From Megamerina dolium (Eukaryota; Arthropoda; Insecta; Diptera; Megamerinidae), in contig OY978525.1 in NCBI GenBank assembly GCA_963854835.1, positions 67,522,407-67,586,406 of the forward strand: DNA of 64,000 nucleotides. Direction: 5' to 3'. Every line of letters starts with the position of its first letter. Positions within the stretch are counted from its first letter, which is position 1. The translations under genes were made by a program, and so were the position numbers. The notes beneath the pieces are model-generated. The model worked only from the letters and a program-made list of their open reading frames with translations, was not told the origin of the DNA and did not search any database. Below, one piece after another: positions 62,571 through 64,000 of the stretch.

Positions 62571-63654
62571 TTTTTAAATCAAATAAGAAGGTTCTTAAAA
62601 AATCACCCTATACTACAAAAGGTACATCCATCTGATGATGTATGCCACTAAATTCGAGAAATTTATTATCCTCAGAAAACATTCTGGTAATCGTAGGATT
62701 ACATTCTCTGGATATATGTTCACTATATTTTTCATCATTTGAAAAATGTTGTAAACATACATTGCAAAAATGAATTGAATTTCTATTTTCAGTTATCGCT
62801 GGAAAAGTCGCGACACATTCTTGGTCCATATATAATGGAAATTAGTAACTGAGTCATCTTGGATAAATAGAAAATTCACATGAAATTTTCTACTTTAATC
62901 CATTGTCCAGTAAATTGGACCAAAAACATCACCAGTTTTAACATTATATGCTAATATCAACATTCTATTGATTGGAAATGTAAATGTCATTATAATCTAG
63001 AAGATACACCAAACCACTAAAGTTCAACACTAGATTATTAACACATATTATAAAATCATTTATATTCACTTTATAATTCGTGCAACGGTTCGAGGTTAAC
63101 TGGTAAATTTGCAAAACATGCAACAAAAGCCCATTTAAAGCAGAATACGTCATCGTTTTCAATATTTAAACACCCTCACCGTCATTATTAATTTGAAGGG
63201 TATTTAAACGAGTTTTAAAAGTGGTTTTAACAAATTTTATATTCGCATCGAGAATTTCACAAGCATTCCTTTCTTGAATATTCATACGTATGTGATAACT
63301 CTTATTATGACTAATCGCATCCTTTTTACAAAAATCGAAATATCTTGTATTGGATTCTTTCTTTTTTTGCAAAATTAAACGAATATGAGCTTGAAAATTT
63401 CTCTTCAGAAAGAAAAATGCGTCACATTCATCGCAAAAGAATGCTGAATGCAAAGTTTTACGCTTTAACAGGTTTGTTAAATAAAATATAGTACAGATAA
63501 TATAGTAATAATTTAATGCTGTTGCTGTTGTTGTTATTGTTTTTATTGTTGTTGTTGTGAAACCCTGCCTACATTTCTGCATATTTATATATATTTGTAT
63601 ACATATTATTTTTGAGTCTTTTTTACATATTGTTACATTTTTATTTTCTGACCA

Positions 63655-64000
63655 TTTAGTTCTATTCGACTCAACCTTATTTGATCACTGGATTCTGTCA
63701 ACAATAATTGCAACACTTATTTTCTACAACTATATACAGCAACAATTTATTTAATCGACTCTGCAATCAACTGTATACAATAACTATTTAATGTTTGTAC
63801 TTGCAACTTTTGTCTCTGATACTGTGTTGTTTGCGCGATCACTTTCGGAATTCAATTGATTGCATTTGCCAACAACAACAGTCGAGATTCAGCTCTTTCT
63901 TTCTCGTTGGCGTGTTCTGGTTATCGCCTATTTCTTTTTGTTGACATTCGCTTCGATGCTACCAATATTCGTGTCATAGTGTCAGTGTCGTGTCATAGTG
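63655..64000 (-). repeat. LTR of gypsy retrotransposon A, running off the window
   Basis: Shares TTTGATCACTGGATTCTGTC and CGATCACTTTCGGAATTCAA with the LTRs at 43,311-43,700 and 49,388-49,555 (here reversed). The internal part of the element would lie beyond 64,000 or is absent (solo LTR). Confidence 0.75.

Larger units (their letters stand above)
61220..63580 (-). pseudogene. Polinton/Maverick-type family B DNA polymerase remnant
   Basis: Minus-strand pieces in coding order: zinc-finger-like N-terminal region with Cys-x2-Cys...His pattern around 63,460-63,400 and 63,320-63,170; a second finger plus the DVPFVV block that precedes the exonuclease motif (62,829-62,608); a fragment at 62,141-61,905; a block around 61,450-61,320 with SLKDYMEIYLKCDVLLLTDV, typical of protein-primed Polinton polymerases. 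Frameshifts and stops separate all pieces, and a mariner fragment interrupts between 62,160 and 62,570. The polymerase palm motifs are not visible. No capsid, integrase or protease genes nearby, so this is a partial relic. Confidence 0.72.

Overview
This is eukaryotic nuclear DNA, very AT-rich and dense in transposable elements. The element families (rosa/mariner-like, BEL/Pao, Ty3/gypsy, Jockey, RTE, Polinton) and the short 57-92 nt introns of the one host gene point to an insect, most likely a higher dipteran such as a tephritid fruit fly. That is an inference; no species marker is present.

Host gene. One convincing host gene is split across the window on the minus strand. Four small exons at 46,545-45,747 encode an N-terminal membrane anchor and the first part of a glycosyltransferase family 92 (GT92/DUF23) protein. 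The fifth exon, 9,675-8,859, carries the catalytic half with a DLDE motif. Every junction has GT/AG borders and matching phase, and the joined reading frame is 1,401 nt (466 codons plus stop). The two halves are separated by a 36,071-bp intron (45,746-9,676).

The intron is a set of nested insertions. A decayed Ty3/gypsy element (10.6-12.7 and 43.0-43.7 kb) is split by a Jockey-type LINE (12.7-42.3 kb). The LINE's ORF1 is split by a second LTR element (13,732-18,657, TSD TTCT). Its ORF2 is split after 19 codons by a BEL/Pao element (19,531-39,626, TSD CCCAC). The BEL element holds a deleted mariner, a 4.9-kb CACTA/CMC-like DNA transposon that itself holds a TTAA-flanked MITE, a 1.66-kb element with perfect TIRs, and two RTE LINEs. 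One of these RTEs has an uninterrupted 992-codon ORF.

Left of the gene (1-8.7 kb): an RTE fragment running off the edge, a foldback element, and a large recent inverted duplication (arms 1,788-3,916 and 5,676-8,210) in which each arm carries the same mariner, followed by a second, internally deleted mariner abutting the GT92 3' end.

Right of the gene (46.6-64 kb): an I-like LINE ORF1 remnant, tRNA-derived SINEs (one with a TSD and a paralogous empty site), a minus-strand gypsy remnant, GT-rich tandem repeats, a mariner with near-perfect TIRs, a LINE RNase H fragment, a 3.26-kb RTE with a 13-bp TSD, a 5'-truncated RTE, decayed Polinton DNA polymerase B coding sequence broken by a mariner, and an LTR running off the right edge. 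No rRNA gene, functional tRNA gene or CRISPR array was seen.
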